From NCBI GenBank assembly GCA_003583745.1, contig QXPY01000008.1:124001-188000 (forward strand): a stretch of 64,000 nucleotides of DNA, written 5' to 3'. This DNA comes from Rhodocyclales bacterium GT-UBC. GTDB lineage: Bacteria > Pseudomonadota > Gammaproteobacteria > Burkholderiales > Rhodocyclaceae. The translations under genes were made by a program, and so were the position numbers. Below the pieces are notes generated by a model. That model saw nothing but the letters and a program-made list of their open reading frames with translations, searched no databases and was not told the DNA's origin. Below, piece after piece: positions 1 through 11,222 of this stretch (its first letter is position 1; each line of letters opens with the position of its first letter).

Positions 1-1240
1 CCGCGAAGGCAACCCAGAAGTTGAACTTGGTTGCCGCCAAGATGACCATGAATTCGCCGACAAAGCCGGAAGTCGCCGGCAAGCCGGCATTGGCCATAGA
101 GAACAGCATGAACAAGGCGGCAAACTTCGGCATGGTGTTGACCACGCCACCGTAGTCGGCGATCTGCCGACTATGCACGCGGTCGTACATGACGCCGATA
201 CAGAAGAACATGGCGCCAGCAACGAAGCCGTGAGAGACCATCTGAACCAGCGCGCCTTCGACGGCAAGCGGGCTGAACATGAAGAAACCCAGCGTAACGA
301 AACCCATGTGGGCAATCGACGAGTACGCCACCAGCTTCTTCATATCTTCCTGAACCAGCGCGACAAAACCGATATAGACGACGGCGATCAGCGACATCGC
401 CAAAACCAGACCGGACAGCTCATGCGACGCATCAGGAAGAATTGGCAGCGAGAACCGCACGAAACCGTAAGCACCCAGCTTCAGAGCGATTGCAGCCAGC
501 ACAATCGAGCCACCAGTCGGCGCTTCAACGTGAGCATCCGGCAACCAAGTGTGGACCGGCCACATCGGCACCTTAACGGCGAACGCAACCAGAAATGCGA
601 GGAATAGCCAGATCTGCGGGCCAAGCGCGATAGGCATCTTATGCCATTCAAGAATCGAAAAACTACCGCCGGAATTGATGAACAGATACATCAGGGAGAG
701 CAGCAGCAGCAAGGAGCCGAACAAGGTGTAGAGGAAGAACTTGAAGGCCGCATACACCCGGTTCGGGCCGCCCCACACACCGATGATCAGGTACAAGGGG
801 ATCAGCGAAGCTTCGAAGAAGACATAGAACAGTACGCCATCGAGCGAGGAAAAGATCCCATTCATCAAGCCCGACATGATCAGGAAGGCGGCGTTGTACT
901 GTGCAACCTTGCTCTTGACCACTTCCCAGCCGGCGGCAACGACGATCACCGTAATGAACGCATTCAGCACGACAAACAGCATGGAAATGCCATCGACGCC
1001 GAGGTGATAGTTGATATTGAACCGAGGAATCCAAGATTTCAATTCAACGAATTGCATACCGCCATTGGCGATATCGAAACCGCTCCATAAAGGAATGGTC
1101 ACCAAAAAACTCGCGATTGCCCCAAACAAGGCAAGAATCCGGGCTAAAGGTGCATTCCGGTCGGAACCGGTTGCCAGCACGGAAAAGCCGGCAACGATCG
1201 GAATCCAGATGGCGAAAGATAGCAGCGGGTAAGTCGACAT
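1..1240 (-). CDS. nuoM: NADH-quinone oxidoreductase subunit M, partial (3' end outside window)
   Basis: Membrane subunit of complex I, one of three antiporter-like proton-pumping subunits. Reading the minus strand from the ATG at 1240 gives an uninterrupted hydrophobic frame of 413 codons that runs off the window edge, so about the last fifth of the usual ~490 residues is missing. The translation has the expected family features: an N-terminal membrane helix, then a GVDGISM segment, a conserved membrane glutamate in FFEASLIP, and a lysine-bearing KVPMWPVHTWLPDAHVEAP helix typical of the Mrp-antiporter fold. It follows nuoL by 33 bases in the same operon, and nuoN is expected just outside. The family call is secure; only the C-terminus is unseen. 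Confidence 0.95.
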   Translation of the reverse strand, partial: MSTYPLLSFAIWIPIVAGFSVLATGSDRNAPLARILALFGAIASFLVTIPLWSGFDIANGGMQFVELKSWIPRFNINYHLGVDGISMLFVVLNAFITVIVVAAGWEVVKSKVAQYNAAFLIMSGLMNGIFSSLDGVLFYVFFEASLIPLYLIIGVWGGPNRVYAAFKFFLYTLFGSLLLLLSLMYLFINSGGSFSILEWHKMPIALGPQIWLFLAFLVAFAVKVPMWPVHTWLPDAHVEAPTGGSIVLAAIALKLGAYGFVRFSLPILPDASHELSGLVLAMSLIAVVYIGFVALVQEDMKKLVAYSSIAHMGFVTLGFFMFSPLAVEGALVQMVSHGFVAGAMFFCIGVMYDRVHSRQIADYGGVVNTMPKFAALFMLFSMANAGLPATSGFVGEFMVILAATKFNFWVAFA

Positions 1241-1273
1241 GTTATTCCTTGCTTTTCTGCGAACTATTCACGG

Positions 1274-3301
1274 CTAGGCGCGGTTGATCCACAGGGTCAT
1301 CAGCACGAAGACGCCGATGATCATGGTGAAAGCGTAGTGATAGACGTAACCGGTCTGGAAGAGACGGGTAATGGAAGAAATCCAACCAACAAGCTTGGCC
1401 GAACCATTGACGATAAAGCCGTCGATGATCGTGACATCGCCGCCACGCCACAGGACTTTACCCAGCAGACGAGCACCACCGGCAAGCACCAATTCGTTGA
1501 TCTTGTCGAAGTAATACTTGTTTTCGAGCAGGGTATTGACCGCCGAAAACTTGCGTTGGATTGCGGCAGGAATATCCGGCCGCTTCATGTAGAAGAACCA
1601 GGACAAGACGACACCGGCCAGCGCGAGCAGGAAAGGCAGCGAAGTCAGCGCGTGAATGCCCATCGCGGCAGCACCATGGAATTCTTCCTTCAAATGCTCC
1701 ATGGCAGGGTGAGCTTCATGATTGATATGAATGACACCCTCAAAATAATTACCGTAAAGCATTGGCTCAATGGCGAAGTAACCGATCAGCAGCGATGGGA
1801 TGGCCAGCAGAACCAGCGGCAAGGTGACAACCCAGGGCGTTTCATGCGGCTTCTGACCCGGCGCCAAGCCGTGGTGATGCGCGTGATCGTCTTCATCGGC
1901 ATGGTGCGCGTCGTGGTGGTCATCGTGGCCGGCTTTGCCAAAACGCTCCTCGCCGTGGAACACCAGGAAATACATACGGAATGAGTAGAAGGCAGTCACG
2001 AACACCCCGGCCAGGACGGCTGCGTAGGCGAAACCGGCGCCCGGGGTGTGAGACAACTGGACAGCCTCGATGATCGAGTCCTTGGAATAGAAACCGGAAA
2101 GGAACGGCGTGCCGATCAAAGCCAGCGAACCAACCAGCGAGGTAATCCAGGTGATGGGCATGTACTTGCGCAAGCCGCCCATGTTCCGGATATCCTGATC
2201 ATGATGCATACCGATAATTACCGAACCAGCCGCAAGGAACAGCAGCGCCTTGAAAAATGCATGCGTCATCAGGTGGAAGATCGCGACCGAGTAAGCCGAC
2301 GCACCGAGCGCCACAGTCATGTAGCCGAGCTGCGAAAGGGTCGAATAAGCGACGACGCGCTTGATGTCGTTCTGGATGATGCCAAGGAAGCCCATGAACA
2401 GCGCAGTGATGGCACCAATGATCAGCACGAAGGACAAGGCGGTAGTCGACAACTCGAACAACGGCGACATCCGCGAGACCATGAAAATGCCGGCAGTAAC
2501 CATTGTTGCCGCGTGAATCAGGGCCGAGATCGGGGTCGGGCCTTCCATCGAATCGGGCAGCCAAACGTGCAGCGGAACCTGTGCCGACTTACCCATGGCG
2601 CCAATGAACAAGCAGATGCAAGTCACTGACAACAACGACCAGTCAGCCGAGCCCCAGATATTGATGGTGGCGTTGGCCAATTCAGGCGCTTTGGCGAATA
2701 CGGTCGCGTAATCCAGCGAACCGAAATGCGCCAGAACCAGACCGATACCGAGAATGAAGCCGAAGTCGCCAACCCGGTTGACCAAAAACGCCTTCATGTT
2801 GGCAAAAATCGCCGTCGGACGAGTGTACCAGAAACCGATCAGCAGGTAGGAAACCAGACCGACAGCTTCCCAGCCGAAGAAGAGCTGCATGAAGTTGTTG
2901 CTCATCACCAGCATCAGCATGGAGAAGGTGAACAACGAGATATAGCTGAAGAAGCGGTTGTAGCCCGGATCATCGTGCATGTAACCGATGGTGTAGATAT
3001 GCACCATCAAGGACACGAACGTCACCACCAGCATCATGGTGGTCGTCAGCGTGTCGATCAGGAAGCCTACCTCGAACTTGTAATCGCCGCTGGTCAGCCA
3101 GGTGTAAACCGGCCCGTTAAAGGTATGGCCGGCCTGAACATCCTTGAAGATGATCACCGAAAGAACGAAGGCCGCGGCGACACCGGCAATAGTGACCGTA
3201 TGCGCCAGCCAGCGGGGAATAACGCGACAGAAGAGGCCGGCAACCGCTGCACCGAACAATGGTGCAAGTGGCACAAGCAGGTAAAGTTTCTGCATTTCCA
3301 T
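1274..3301 (-). CDS. nuoL: NADH-quinone oxidoreductase subunit L
   Basis: Distal antiporter-like proton-pumping subunit of complex I, 675 residues, which is full family length. Visible hallmarks are the membrane glutamate E145 in GWEAVG, K238 in GAMGKSAQ, the HVWLPDSMEGPTPISALIHA helix at about 245-264, and a long C-terminal region matching the lateral helix. Between about 459 and 477 there is a His/Asp-rich cytoplasmic loop with ten histidines, more extreme than in enterobacterial NuoL. The first ATG is 3 bases past nuoK with an AAGGG Shine-Dalgarno about 7 bases ahead. It is co-transcribed with the rest of nuo. Confidence 0.97.
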   Translation of the reverse strand: MEMQKLYLLVPLAPLFGAAVAGLFCRVIPRWLAHTVTIAGVAAAFVLSVIIFKDVQAGHTFNGPVYTWLTSGDYKFEVGFLIDTLTTTMMLVVTFVSLMVHIYTIGYMHDDPGYNRFFSYISLFTFSMLMLVMSNNFMQLFFGWEAVGLVSYLLIGFWYTRPTAIFANMKAFLVNRVGDFGFILGIGLVLAHFGSLDYATVFAKAPELANATINIWGSADWSLLSVTCICLFIGAMGKSAQVPLHVWLPDSMEGPTPISALIHAATMVTAGIFMVSRMSPLFELSTTALSFVLIIGAITALFMGFLGIIQNDIKRVVAYSTLSQLGYMTVALGASAYSVAIFHLMTHAFFKALLFLAAGSVIIGMHHDQDIRNMGGLRKYMPITWITSLVGSLALIGTPFLSGFYSKDSIIEAVQLSHTPGAGFAYAAVLAGVFVTAFYSFRMYFLVFHGEERFGKAGHDDHHDAHHADEDDHAHHHGLAPGQKPHETPWVVTLPLVLLAIPSLLIGYFAIEPMLYGNYFEGVIHINHEAHPAMEHLKEEFHGAAAMGIHALTSLPFLLALAGVVLSWFFYMKRPDIPAAIQRKFSAVNTLLENKYYFDKINELVLAGGARLLGKVLWRGGDVTIIDGFIVNGSAKLVGWISSITRLFQTGYVYHYAFTMIIGVFVLMTLWINRA

Positions 3302-3303
3302 GT

Positions 3304-3615
3304 TTAACCCTTCAGGCTGTCCAGGTCATCCACATGGATGCTCTTGAGATTGCGGAACAGCACGATCAGTATGGCGAGGCCAATGGCCGATTCGGCGGCG
3401 GCTACGGTCAAGATGAAGAAAACGAAAATCTGACCGGAAAGATCCTGAAGATAATGGGAGAAGGCCACAAAATTCATATTGACTGCAAGAAGCATCAGTT
3501 CAATGGCCATCAACAAAACCAGAAGATTTTTCCGGTTCAGGAAAATCCCGACAACGCTGACCGCAAAGAGAATCGCGCCCAGAATCAGGAAGTGCGAAAG
3601 AGAGAGAGTTAGCAT
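3304..3615 (-). CDS. nuoK: NADH-quinone oxidoreductase subunit K
   Basis: Small membrane subunit of complex I, 103 residues with three hydrophobic helices. The helix containing [14 protein letters not shown] carries the conserved membrane glutamate of the proton pathway, and a second acidic residue lies in [11 protein letters not shown]. Length and motifs match the family exactly. It sits between nuoJ and nuoL with a 14-base gap upstream and almost none downstream, as expected for a stoichiometric operon. Confidence 0.97.
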   Translation of the reverse strand: MLTLSLSHFLILGAILFAVSVVGIFLNRKNLLVLLMAIELMLLAVNMNFVAFSHYLQDLSGQIFVFFILTVAAAESAIGLAILIVLFRNLKSIHVDDLDSLKG

Positions 3616-3629
3616 AGTCTTCCCGGTGC

Positions 3630-4235
3630 TCAGTCTTTTTCAACCGGCATCTGCAGCACGCGGACGCGATCCTTCGCCTTGACGAAGACCTGCTGATTCG
3701 GGTTGGTGTACTTGGTCTTCTTGGGACCACGGTAAGTCAGAACGATCGCCGCGATCATGCCAACCAGCAGCACGATGGAAGCGAGTTCAAACGGATAGAC
3801 GTAGTCGCTGAACATCAAGGCGCCGATACTCTTGGTATTGGAAATGCCGGCTGGCAGAGCGACATCCGCTGCGGGAACCTGGAAGTACTTGCTGCCAAGC
3901 ACGAGGCCCATTTCCAAAACCATCAGCATCCCGAGGATGGCGCCGAGCGGCAGATAATTCCAGAATCCCTGGCGAATCCGATCGAGGTTGATATCCAGCA
4001 TCATCACAACGAACAGGAAAAGAACCATGACCGCGCCGACATAGACGAGGATGATCGCAATCGCCAGGAACTCTGCTTGCAACAACGACCAGATGCCCCC
4101 GCAGGTAAAGAAAGCGAGAATCAGGAACAAGGCGGCGTGAACCGGATTACGCGCGGTAATCACACGCAGGCTGGCGACAATCAAGATTGCCGACAGGAAG
4201 AAAAAAACCAGTGTCTGAAAATCCATCACTTGCAC
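3630..4235 (-). CDS. nuoJ: NADH-quinone oxidoreductase subunit J
   Basis: Membrane subunit of complex I, 201 residues. Five hydrophobic helices are evident. The [16 protein letters not shown] stretch at roughly 64-80 is the family signature helix, known to form a pi-bulge that couples quinone chemistry to pumping. A hydrophilic C-terminal tail of about 35 residues ends the protein. It starts 3 bases after nuoI and precedes nuoK. Confidence 0.97.
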   Translation of the reverse strand: MQVMDFQTLVFFFLSAILIVASLRVITARNPVHAALFLILAFFTCGGIWSLLQAEFLAIAIILVYVGAVMVLFLFVVMMLDINLDRIRQGFWNYLPLGAILGMLMVLEMGLVLGSKYFQVPAADVALPAGISNTKSIGALMFSDYVYPFELASIVLLVGMIAAIVLTYRGPKKTKYTNPNQQVFVKAKDRVRVLQMPVEKD

Positions 4236-4238
4236 CCG

Positions 4239-4727
4239 TTATCGGTAAGAGGCATCGAGTTCCCGATCCTTGGCGATCTGCTCTTCGTAGCGATCACCAT
4301 TGGCCAGCAACATCTGCTTCGTGTAGTACAGGTCACCACGCTTCTCGCCGTGGTACTCGAACACGCGAGTCTCGACAACGGCATCGACCGGACAAGCCTC
4401 TTCACAGAAGCCGCAGAAAATGCACTTGGTCAAATCGATATCGTAGCGAGTGGTGCGGCGCGAGCCGTCATCACGCGGTTCAGCCTCGATGGTGATGGCC
4501 AAAGCCGGACAAATCGCTTCACACAATTTGCAGGCAATACAGCGCTCTTCGCCGTTCGGATAACGACGCAAGGCGTGCAAGCCACGAAAACGGAAGCTTT
4601 GCGGCGTCTTTTCCTCGGGGTACTGGACGGTAATCTTACGGGCAAAGAAATATTTGCCGGTGACCGCCATACCTTTCAACAGCTCCTTGAGGAGCAGGCT
4701 GTTGAAGATTTCCTTCATCGAACCCAT
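4239..4727 (-). CDS. nuoI: NADH-quinone oxidoreductase subunit I (two 4Fe-4S clusters)
   Basis: Peripheral-arm subunit that carries clusters N6a and N6b and passes electrons toward the quinone site. Two complete CxxCxxCxxxCP ferredoxin motifs are visible: C63, C66, C69, C73 and C102, C105, C108, C112. The N-terminal amphipathic part rests on the membrane arm. At 162 residues it has the normal length for proteobacteria. It lies between nuoH and nuoJ in the operon. Confidence 0.98.
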   Translation of the reverse strand: MGSMKEIFNSLLLKELLKGMAVTGKYFFARKITVQYPEEKTPQSFRFRGLHALRRYPNGEERCIACKLCEAICPALAITIEAEPRDDGSRRTTRYDIDLTKCIFCGFCEEACPVDAVVETRVFEYHGEKRGDLYYTKQMLLANGDRYEEQIAKDRELDASYR

Positions 4728-4737
4728 CAGTCTCTCC

Positions 4738-5787
4738 TCACTTCCAAATATTCAGCGGGGACATCATCCAGCATCCCACGACAACCAACCAAACCAGGCA
4801 GACCGGCACAAACACCTTCCAGCCCAGACGCATCAACTGATCATAGCGATAGCGCGGAAACGTTGCACGGAACCAGAGGAACAGGAAAAGGATGGCTGAC
4901 ATCTTGGCCAACAGCCAGAAGATGCCATCCGGCAGGAATCCAACCGGAGAAAGCCAGCCGCCAAGGAACAGGATCGAGGTCAAAGCAGAAACCAGAATCA
5001 TGTTGGCGTATTCTGCGAGGAAAAACACCGCGAAAGCCATGCCGGAATATTCGACGAAGAAGCCGGCAACGATTTCGGACTCACCTTCCGCAACGTCGAA
5101 GGGCGCACGATTTGTTTCGGCCACGCCGGAAATCAGATAAACCATGAACATCGGCAGCAGCGGCAACCAGTTCCACGACAAGAAGCCCAGACCGATACCG
5201 GCCAGACGCCCCTGATGCTGTGCATTCACGATATCAACCAAATTGAGGCTGTTTGACACCATCAAGACGCAAATAAGGGAGAAGCCCATCGAGATTTCGT
5301 AAGAAACCATCTGAGCGGCCGAACGCATTGCACCGAGGAAGGCGTACTTGGAGTTGGAAGACCAACCCGACAAAATAACGCCATATACCCCCATCGAAGT
5401 GATCGCCATGATGTAGAGCAGACTGGCATCAATATTGGCGAGGACCAGCGAATCGGTGAAAGGGACAACCGCCCAAGCAGCCAAAGCGGGAGCCAACGCC
5501 AACATCGGAGCAATGACAAATATCCCCTTGTTGGCGCCGGTTGGCACGATGACTTCCTTGAGCAAGAGCTTCAGGCCGTCGGCAATCGGTTGAATCAAGC
5601 CCAGTGGTCCAACCCGATTCGGCCCGATCCGAACCTGCATGAAACCAATGACCTTACGTTCGAAGTAGGTCAGATAGGCGACGCCTAGCATCAACGGCGC
5701 GACAATCAGAACAATCTTGATCAGGGTCCACACCCCCGGCCAAATCCCGCCGAAGATACCCTGTCCGAAATTCATCACTGCGTCCAT
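4738..5787 (-). CDS. nuoH: NADH-quinone oxidoreductase subunit H
   Basis: Membrane subunit that builds much of the quinone-binding cavity and connects the redox arm to the pumps. It has 349 residues with about eight hydrophobic helices. Family hallmarks seen are [19 protein letters not shown] near residue 45 and the acidic loop [18 protein letters not shown] around 225-242. The stop of nuoG abuts this start directly, which suggests translational coupling. Confidence 0.98.
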   Translation of the reverse strand: MDAVMNFGQGIFGGIWPGVWTLIKIVLIVAPLMLGVAYLTYFERKVIGFMQVRIGPNRVGPLGLIQPIADGLKLLLKEVIVPTGANKGIFVIAPMLALAPALAAWAVVPFTDSLVLANIDASLLYIMAITSMGVYGVILSGWSSNSKYAFLGAMRSAAQMVSYEISMGFSLICVLMVSNSLNLVDIVNAQHQGRLAGIGLGFLSWNWLPLLPMFMVYLISGVAETNRAPFDVAEGESEIVAGFFVEYSGMAFAVFFLAEYANMILVSALTSILFLGGWLSPVGFLPDGIFWLLAKMSAILFLFLWFRATFPRYRYDQLMRLGWKVFVPVCLVWLVVVGCWMMSPLNIWK

Positions 5788-8118
5788 TTATGCACGCTCC
5801 ACGGAAATCAGGCCAAACATCTCGCCCAGCGCAGCCGTCGTGACGTGTGCCGCAGCAACGCGGACACAACCGAGCGGCACATTGTTGTCGGCCTTGGCGA
5901 CCAGAATGGTTTCACCATTACCCTGTTTGACGCGAACCTGAGCACCGGCGGCTAGACCAAGCTGAACCAGGGTGTGCTCGTTGATACGAGCCGTCGGCGC
6001 GACGCCATCGGCAGTCTGTTGAAGTGCAGGCGATCGACGCGCCATCGCATCGGCAAAATGGATCGGCACATCGGCGATACGTTGCAGGCCCTCTACCGCA
6101 GCGGGCAACGAAATCGAGACACCATTCAGACCATTGTCGAGATTACCGACGAACTCGGCCCCCTTACCCAGCACTTCATCACGTACCGCTTCGCTGGATT
6201 CATAAGCGAAACCATCAAGCGCCAGAACGTTACCGAGAACGCGCAGCACCTTCCAAGCGGGACGGGCATCCCCCCTCGCCTTGGCCACGCCATTGAAACT
6301 CTGCACGCGCCCCTCGATATTGACGAAGGTGCCAGCTGTTTCAGTGTAAGGCGCGATCGGCAGAATAACGTCAGCGTAATCGAGAGCCAGTTCGTTCTTG
6401 AAAGCCGACGCGAATACGACCAGACTGGCTTGCTTCAGAGCTTCGAAGGCGACTTGCGGATTGCCATAATCGAATTCCGGTTCAATGCCAAGCAGGAAAT
6501 AGGCTTTGCGCGGCTGTTCGAACATCTGACGAGCGTTGGCACCGGACGGCAGTGCCCAGCCGGCGTGTCCGCCAACCACATTGGCGGCTTCACCGAGGAA
6601 ACCAACAGTAGCGCCAGTCAGTTTGCCAAGCTCAAGCGCCAGAGCGTGCAATTGGGTGGCTTGCGCAGACTGGGTCGCGACATTGCCAAGGAAAACCGCG
6701 CGCTTTTCGCCTTCAAGGAGACTCCGTGCAATTTTCGTGCTGGTCTCGCAGACAACGACGCCTTCAAGGCCCGCCGGCATGGCAGCGCCCTTTAGCTCGG
6801 CAGCGCTCTTGACCACGGCGGCCAGAGACTGTGCCAGTTGGGAGGGAGCAACCGTGAGGTTAGCGTGCAACTGGATTAATTGATCGTCAGAAGTCACCGA
6901 CAGCAAGCTGACCTTGGTGTATTTCTTGGCCGCCTGGCGCAGGCGCTGGGCGATCAATGGATGATCCTTGCGCAGGAAAGAACCAACCACCAGCGCAGCG
7001 TCGAGATCCTTGATCTCGGCTAGCTTGAGGCCCAACCAGGGGGTACCAGCGCGCTTGAAATCGCTACCGAAATCCAACTGGCGCGGACGGAAATCGACGT
7101 TACCACTACCCAAGCCTTTGAAGACCTTACCCAGTAGATAGAGTTCTTCCAAAGTCGAAGCCGGGTTGGCCAACGCAGCGATTGCATCGCCACCGTGGGT
7201 GCGCGCAACATCCTTGAGACCGTGAGCGACATAATCGAGCGCCACGTTCCAGTCGCACTCCTTCCATTCGCCCCCCTGCTTGACCATCGGCTTTGTGAGC
7301 CGTTGGTCCGAATTCAGGGCTTGGTAGGAGAAGCGCTCCTTGTCGGAGATCCAGCACTCGTTAACTTCTTCGTTTTCACGCGGCAGGACGCGCATCACGT
7401 TGTCGTGCTTGACCTGGACCACCAGGTTGGCACCAACGGAATCGTGCGGACTGACCGACTTGCGTCGTTGCAGTTCCCACGAGCGGGCGGTGTAGCGGAA
7501 AGGCTTGGAAGTCAGCGCTCCGACCGGGCAAAGGTCGATCATGTTGCCCGATAGCTCGGAATCGACCGTGCGACCGAGGAAGGTGGTGATCTCGGAATGC
7601 ATGTTGCGATTCGCCATACCGAGTTCCATGATGCCGGAAATCTCCTGGCCAAAGCGCACGCAACGGGTACAGTGAATGCAGCGGCTCATTTCCTCCATGG
7701 AAATGAGCGGCCCGACATTTTTGTGGAAAACGACGTGTTTTTCTTCGGTGTAGCGGCTTTTCATCGGACCGTAACCGACCGACATGTCCTGCAACTGGCA
7801 CTCGCCGCCCTGATCGCAGATCGGGCAATCAAGCGGATGGTTGATCAGCAGGAACTCCATCACACCCTTCTGTGCCTTGACGGCCAGCTCGGAATGCGTG
7901 AATACCTTCATGCCATTGGTCACCGGCGTTGCGCAAGCAGGCAACGGCTTCGGCGCCTTTTCCACCTGCACCAGACACATCCGGCAGTTGGCGGCAATCG
8001 AGAGTTTTTTGTGGTAGCAGAAATGCGGAATGTACACACCAACCTGCTGCGCGGCGTCCATCACCGTGCTGCCGTCGGGCACTTGCGCTTTCTTGCCGTC
8101 GATTTCGATTTCTAGCAT
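5788..8118 (-). CDS. nuoG: NADH-quinone oxidoreductase subunit G
   Basis: Large peripheral-arm Fe-S subunit, 776 residues. In order it has a 2Fe-2S ferredoxin domain (C34, C45, C48, C62), the HPLDCPICDQGGEC segment whose His and three Cys hold a 4Fe-4S cluster, a CIHCTRC cluster motif, and a molybdopterin-oxidoreductase-like domain without catalytic function. The length fits the shorter betaproteobacterial/mitochondrial form rather than the ~900-residue enterobacterial one. It lies 49 bases after nuoF and is followed immediately by nuoH. Confidence 0.97.
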   Translation of the reverse strand: MLEIEIDGKKAQVPDGSTVMDAAQQVGVYIPHFCYHKKLSIAANCRMCLVQVEKAPKPLPACATPVTNGMKVFTHSELAVKAQKGVMEFLLINHPLDCPICDQGGECQLQDMSVGYGPMKSRYTEEKHVVFHKNVGPLISMEEMSRCIHCTRCVRFGQEISGIMELGMANRNMHSEITTFLGRTVDSELSGNMIDLCPVGALTSKPFRYTARSWELQRRKSVSPHDSVGANLVVQVKHDNVMRVLPRENEEVNECWISDKERFSYQALNSDQRLTKPMVKQGGEWKECDWNVALDYVAHGLKDVARTHGGDAIAALANPASTLEELYLLGKVFKGLGSGNVDFRPRQLDFGSDFKRAGTPWLGLKLAEIKDLDAALVVGSFLRKDHPLIAQRLRQAAKKYTKVSLLSVTSDDQLIQLHANLTVAPSQLAQSLAAVVKSAAELKGAAMPAGLEGVVVCETSTKIARSLLEGEKRAVFLGNVATQSAQATQLHALALELGKLTGATVGFLGEAANVVGGHAGWALPSGANARQMFEQPRKAYFLLGIEPEFDYGNPQVAFEALKQASLVVFASAFKNELALDYADVILPIAPYTETAGTFVNIEGRVQSFNGVAKARGDARPAWKVLRVLGNVLALDGFAYESSEAVRDEVLGKGAEFVGNLDNGLNGVSISLPAAVEGLQRIADVPIHFADAMARRSPALQQTADGVAPTARINEHTLVQLGLAAGAQVRVKQGNGETILVAKADNNVPLGCVRVAAAHVTTAALGEMFGLISVERA

Positions 8119-8167
8119 GTCGCTACCTTGTAGCCAGTTCTTTTATCTATCACTTGGCAGGTTTCAC

Positions 8168-9496
8168 TCAGACCGAAGCCTTGTGGAAACCACTACCCGC
8201 CCACTGCACATCCTTCGGAACCAGACACGTCTTGTTCTCGATGTGGTATTCGAATTCGCTGCGGAAATGCTTGATGAAGCTCTGCACCGGGAAGGCTGCA
8301 GCATCACCAAGAGCACAGATGGTGCGACCGGCGATATTGCCCAGGACACTGTTCAGCAAATCGAGATCTTCCGGCTTGCCGAGACCGTTTTCGATGCGAT
8401 GAACCACCTTGTACATCCAGGCGGTGCCTTCGCGACAGGGGGTGCACTGGCCGCAGGACTCTTCATGGTAGAAGAAGGACAGGCGCTCCAGCGCCTTGAC
8501 CATACAGACAGTCTCGTCCATGACGATGACAGCACCGGAACCCAGCATCGAACCGCCTTTGCTGATCGAATCGTAATCCATGGTGCAATCCATGATCACG
8601 TTTGCCGGCATGACCGGAGCGGAAGAACCGCCAGGAATTACTGCTTTGAGCTTACGCCCGCCCCGCATCCCGCCACACATTTCAAGTAATGTGGCAAATG
8701 GCGTACCAAGCGGAATCTCGTAATTCCCCGGACGATTCACGTGCCCGGAAACCGAGAACAACTTGGTTCCGCCGTTATTCGGCTTGCCAAGATTGAGAAA
8801 CTCTTCACCACCCATCTTCAAAATGAAGGGTATCGATGCAAAGGTCTCAGTGTTGTTGATCGTCGTCGGCTTGCCGTACAGACCGAAAGAGGCCGGGAAC
8901 GGCGGCTTGAACCGCGGCTGGCCTTTCTTGCCTTCGATGGATTCGAGCAATGCGGTTTCTTCGCCGCAGATATAGGCGCCGTAACCGTGGTGTGCGAAGA
9001 GCTCGAAGCTGAATTCCGAACCGAGTATTTTCTGACCGATAAAGCCCGCGGCGCGCGCCTCGTCTAGCGCAGCCTCGAAACGCTGGTAGATTTCCCAGAT
9101 TTCGCCATGCACGTAGTTGTAACCTCGAGTGGCGCCCATCGCATAGGCTGCAATAGCCATACCTTCAATCACCGCGTGCGGGTTGTAGGCCATGATATCG
9201 CGATCCTTGAAAGTCCCCGGCTCGCCTTCATCCGTATTGCAGACAATGTATTTGTCACCCGGGAACGAACGCGGCATGAATGACCACTTCAGACCGGTCG
9301 GGAAACCGGCGCCGCCACGACCACGCAGAACCGACTTCTTAACCTCGCCGATGACATCTTCCTGCGACAGCTTGTTTTCCAGGATACGGCGCAGTTGGCT
9401 GTAGCCACCGCGCGCCACGTAATCCTGCAGCCGCCAGGTTTTGTCGCCGTCCAGCCCTTCCATGAGGACGCCATTGATCGAGCCAAGCATCGCCAT
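8168..9496 (-). CDS. nuoF: NADH-quinone oxidoreductase subunit F (FMN/NADH-binding)
   Basis: NADH dehydrogenase subunit holding FMN and cluster N3. Visible features are the [13 protein letters not shown] nucleotide/FMN loop near residue 60 and the [11 protein letters not shown] motif whose cysteines, with a later Cys in TICALGDAA, bind N3. I place the start at the ATG at 9496, which overlaps the nuoE stop by one base (TAATG) and has GAGGAG about 8 bases upstream. The longer frame to 9505 would need a GTG with no such site. This gives 442 residues, normal for the family. Confidence 0.97.
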   Translation of the reverse strand: MAMLGSINGVLMEGLDGDKTWRLQDYVARGGYSQLRRILENKLSQEDVIGEVKKSVLRGRGGAGFPTGLKWSFMPRSFPGDKYIVCNTDEGEPGTFKDRDIMAYNPHAVIEGMAIAAYAMGATRGYNYVHGEIWEIYQRFEAALDEARAAGFIGQKILGSEFSFELFAHHGYGAYICGEETALLESIEGKKGQPRFKPPFPASFGLYGKPTTINNTETFASIPFILKMGGEEFLNLGKPNNGGTKLFSVSGHVNRPGNYEIPLGTPFATLLEMCGGMRGGRKLKAVIPGGSSAPVMPANVIMDCTMDYDSISKGGSMLGSGAVIVMDETVCMVKALERLSFFYHEESCGQCTPCREGTAWMYKVVHRIENGLGKPEDLDLLNSVLGNIAGRTICALGDAAAFPVQSFIKHFRSEFEYHIENKTCLVPKDVQWAGSGFHKASV

Positions 9497-9969
9497 TATT
9501 TGCACTCCTCAAGCAGCTTGTCGATCTGTTCCGGATGCATGTGGCTGCACATCGAACGATTATTCACGATGAAAACCGGTGCGTCGCCGCAGGCGCCCAT
9601 ACACTCGCCTTCTTTGAGCGTGAATTTGCCATCGGGGGTGGTTTCGCCATAGCCGATACCCAGCTTCTTCTGCACATATTCGCCGGCATGATAGCCACCG
9701 GACAGCGCGCAGGGCAGGTTTGTACAGACCGTGATCTTGTACTTGCCGACCGGCTTCAGGTCATACATGTTGTAGAAGGAAGCCACTTCGTAAGCCGCCA
9801 TCGGCGGCATACCAAGATAAACGGCTACCGCCTCGATAGCTTCCGGAGGCAGCCAGCCTTTTTCTTCCTGGGCATGCGCAAGACAGGCCATGACCGCAGA
9901 CTGTTTCTGATCTACGGGGTACTTGGCGACTTCGCGCGCGAATTTCTGGAGGGTTTCAGCGGAAAACAT
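9496..9969 (-). CDS. nuoE: NADH-quinone oxidoreductase subunit E (2Fe-2S)
   Basis: Thioredoxin-like subunit with cluster N1a, working beside NuoF at the NADH end of complex I. The four ligands are in the expected pattern: C82 and C87 (CTNLPC), C123 and C127 (CMGAC). At 157 residues it is full length. The start overlaps the nuoD stop by one base and the stop overlaps nuoF, so D-E-F appear translationally coupled. Confidence 0.97.
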   Translation of the reverse strand: MFSAETLQKFAREVAKYPVDQKQSAVMACLAHAQEEKGWLPPEAIEAVAVYLGMPPMAAYEVASFYNMYDLKPVGKYKITVCTNLPCALSGGYHAGEYVQKKLGIGYGETTPDGKFTLKEGECMGACGDAPVFIVNNRSMCSHMHPEQIDKLLEECK

Positions 9970-11222
9970 CAGCGGTCGATCTCGCCAAAAACAATATCCT
10001 GGGAACCGATAATCGTAACGACGTCGGCAAGCATGTGGCCCCTGGACATTTCGTCCATACCGGCCAGGTGAACATAACCCGGAGCCCGGATCTTCATCCG
10101 GTAAGGCTTGTTGGCACCATCGGAAATAAAATAGATGCCGAATTCACCCTTCGGGTGCTCAACAGCAGAGTAGGCCTCACCCGCGGGAACATGAATGCCT
10201 TCAGTAAAGAGTTTGAAATGATGGATCAACTCTTCCATGTTGGACTTCATGCCTTCACGCGAAGGTGGCGCCACCTTGTGGTTTTCGGTGATAACCGGCC
10301 CCGGGTTGGCACGCAACCAGGCGATACATTGCTTGATGATCTTGTTCGATTGGAGCATTTCTTCCATACGAACCAGATAACGGTCATAGCTGTCGCCATT
10401 GACACCGACCGGCACATCGAAATCAATCTTGTCATAAGCCGCATAAGGCTGCTTCTTGCGCAAATCCCAGGCAATGCCGGAACCACGCAGCATCGCTCCG
10501 GTAAAGCCCATTTGCCTGGCACGCTCGGGAGTGACGACACCAACATTGACCAAACGCTGCTTCCAGATACGGTTGTCAGTCAGCAGAGTGTGATACTCGG
10601 CATGATAGGTCGGGAAGCGGTTGGTAAAGTCTTCGAGAAAGTCGAGCAACGAGCCGCTGCGATTCTCGTTCTTTTCCTTGGCCGCCTTGGCATTGGTCCA
10701 GGTCGACTCCTGGTACTGCGGCATGCGATCCGGCAAGTCGCGATAAACACCGCCCGGACGATAGTAGGCTGCGTGCATGCGTGCACCGGAGACAGCCTCG
10801 TAGGCGTCCATCAGGTCTTCCCGCTCGCGGAAGGTGTACAGCGCCATGGTCATGGCACCGACGTCCAGCGCGTGACAACCGATCCACAACAAGTGATTGA
10901 GGATGCGCGTGACTTCGTCAAACATCGTGCGGATGTATTTGCCACGCTCCGGCACTTCAATGCCGAGCAACTTTTCAGTCGCCAAGCAGTAAGCGTGTTC
11001 GTTGCACATCATCGACACGTAGTCGAGACGATCCATGTAGGGCACGGATTGGACCCAGGTCCGGGTCTCGGCCAGTTTTTCGGTGGCACGATGCAGCAGA
11101 CCGATATGCGGGTCGGCACGCTGGACGACTTCGCCATCCAGTTCCAGCACCAGACGCAGCACACCGTGCGCCGCCGGGTGTTGCGGACCGAAATTGAGGG
11201 TGAAATTGCGGATGTCAGCCAT
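9969..11222 (-). CDS. nuoD: NADH-quinone oxidoreductase subunit D
   Basis: 49-kDa-type subunit forming the quinone-reduction site with NuoB. The N-terminus [20 protein letters not shown] is diagnostic, with the quinone-site histidines in GPQHPAAH. RxxP and DxVDxR-type segments related to hydrogenase large subunits follow. I chose the ATG at 11222 because the family begins at MADIRNF; the open frame extends 11 codons upstream without a family match. This start lies inside the end of nuoC (8-base overlap). The product has 417 residues and, unlike in enterobacteria, is not fused to NuoC. Confidence 0.97.
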   Translation of the reverse strand: MADIRNFTLNFGPQHPAAHGVLRLVLELDGEVVQRADPHIGLLHRATEKLAETRTWVQSVPYMDRLDYVSMMCNEHAYCLATEKLLGIEVPERGKYIRTMFDEVTRILNHLLWIGCHALDVGAMTMALYTFREREDLMDAYEAVSGARMHAAYYRPGGVYRDLPDRMPQYQESTWTNAKAAKEKNENRSGSLLDFLEDFTNRFPTYHAEYHTLLTDNRIWKQRLVNVGVVTPERARQMGFTGAMLRGSGIAWDLRKKQPYAAYDKIDFDVPVGVNGDSYDRYLVRMEEMLQSNKIIKQCIAWLRANPGPVITENHKVAPPSREGMKSNMEELIHHFKLFTEGIHVPAGEAYSAVEHPKGEFGIYFISDGANKPYRMKIRAPGYVHLAGMDEMSRGHMLADVVTIIGSQDIVFGEIDR

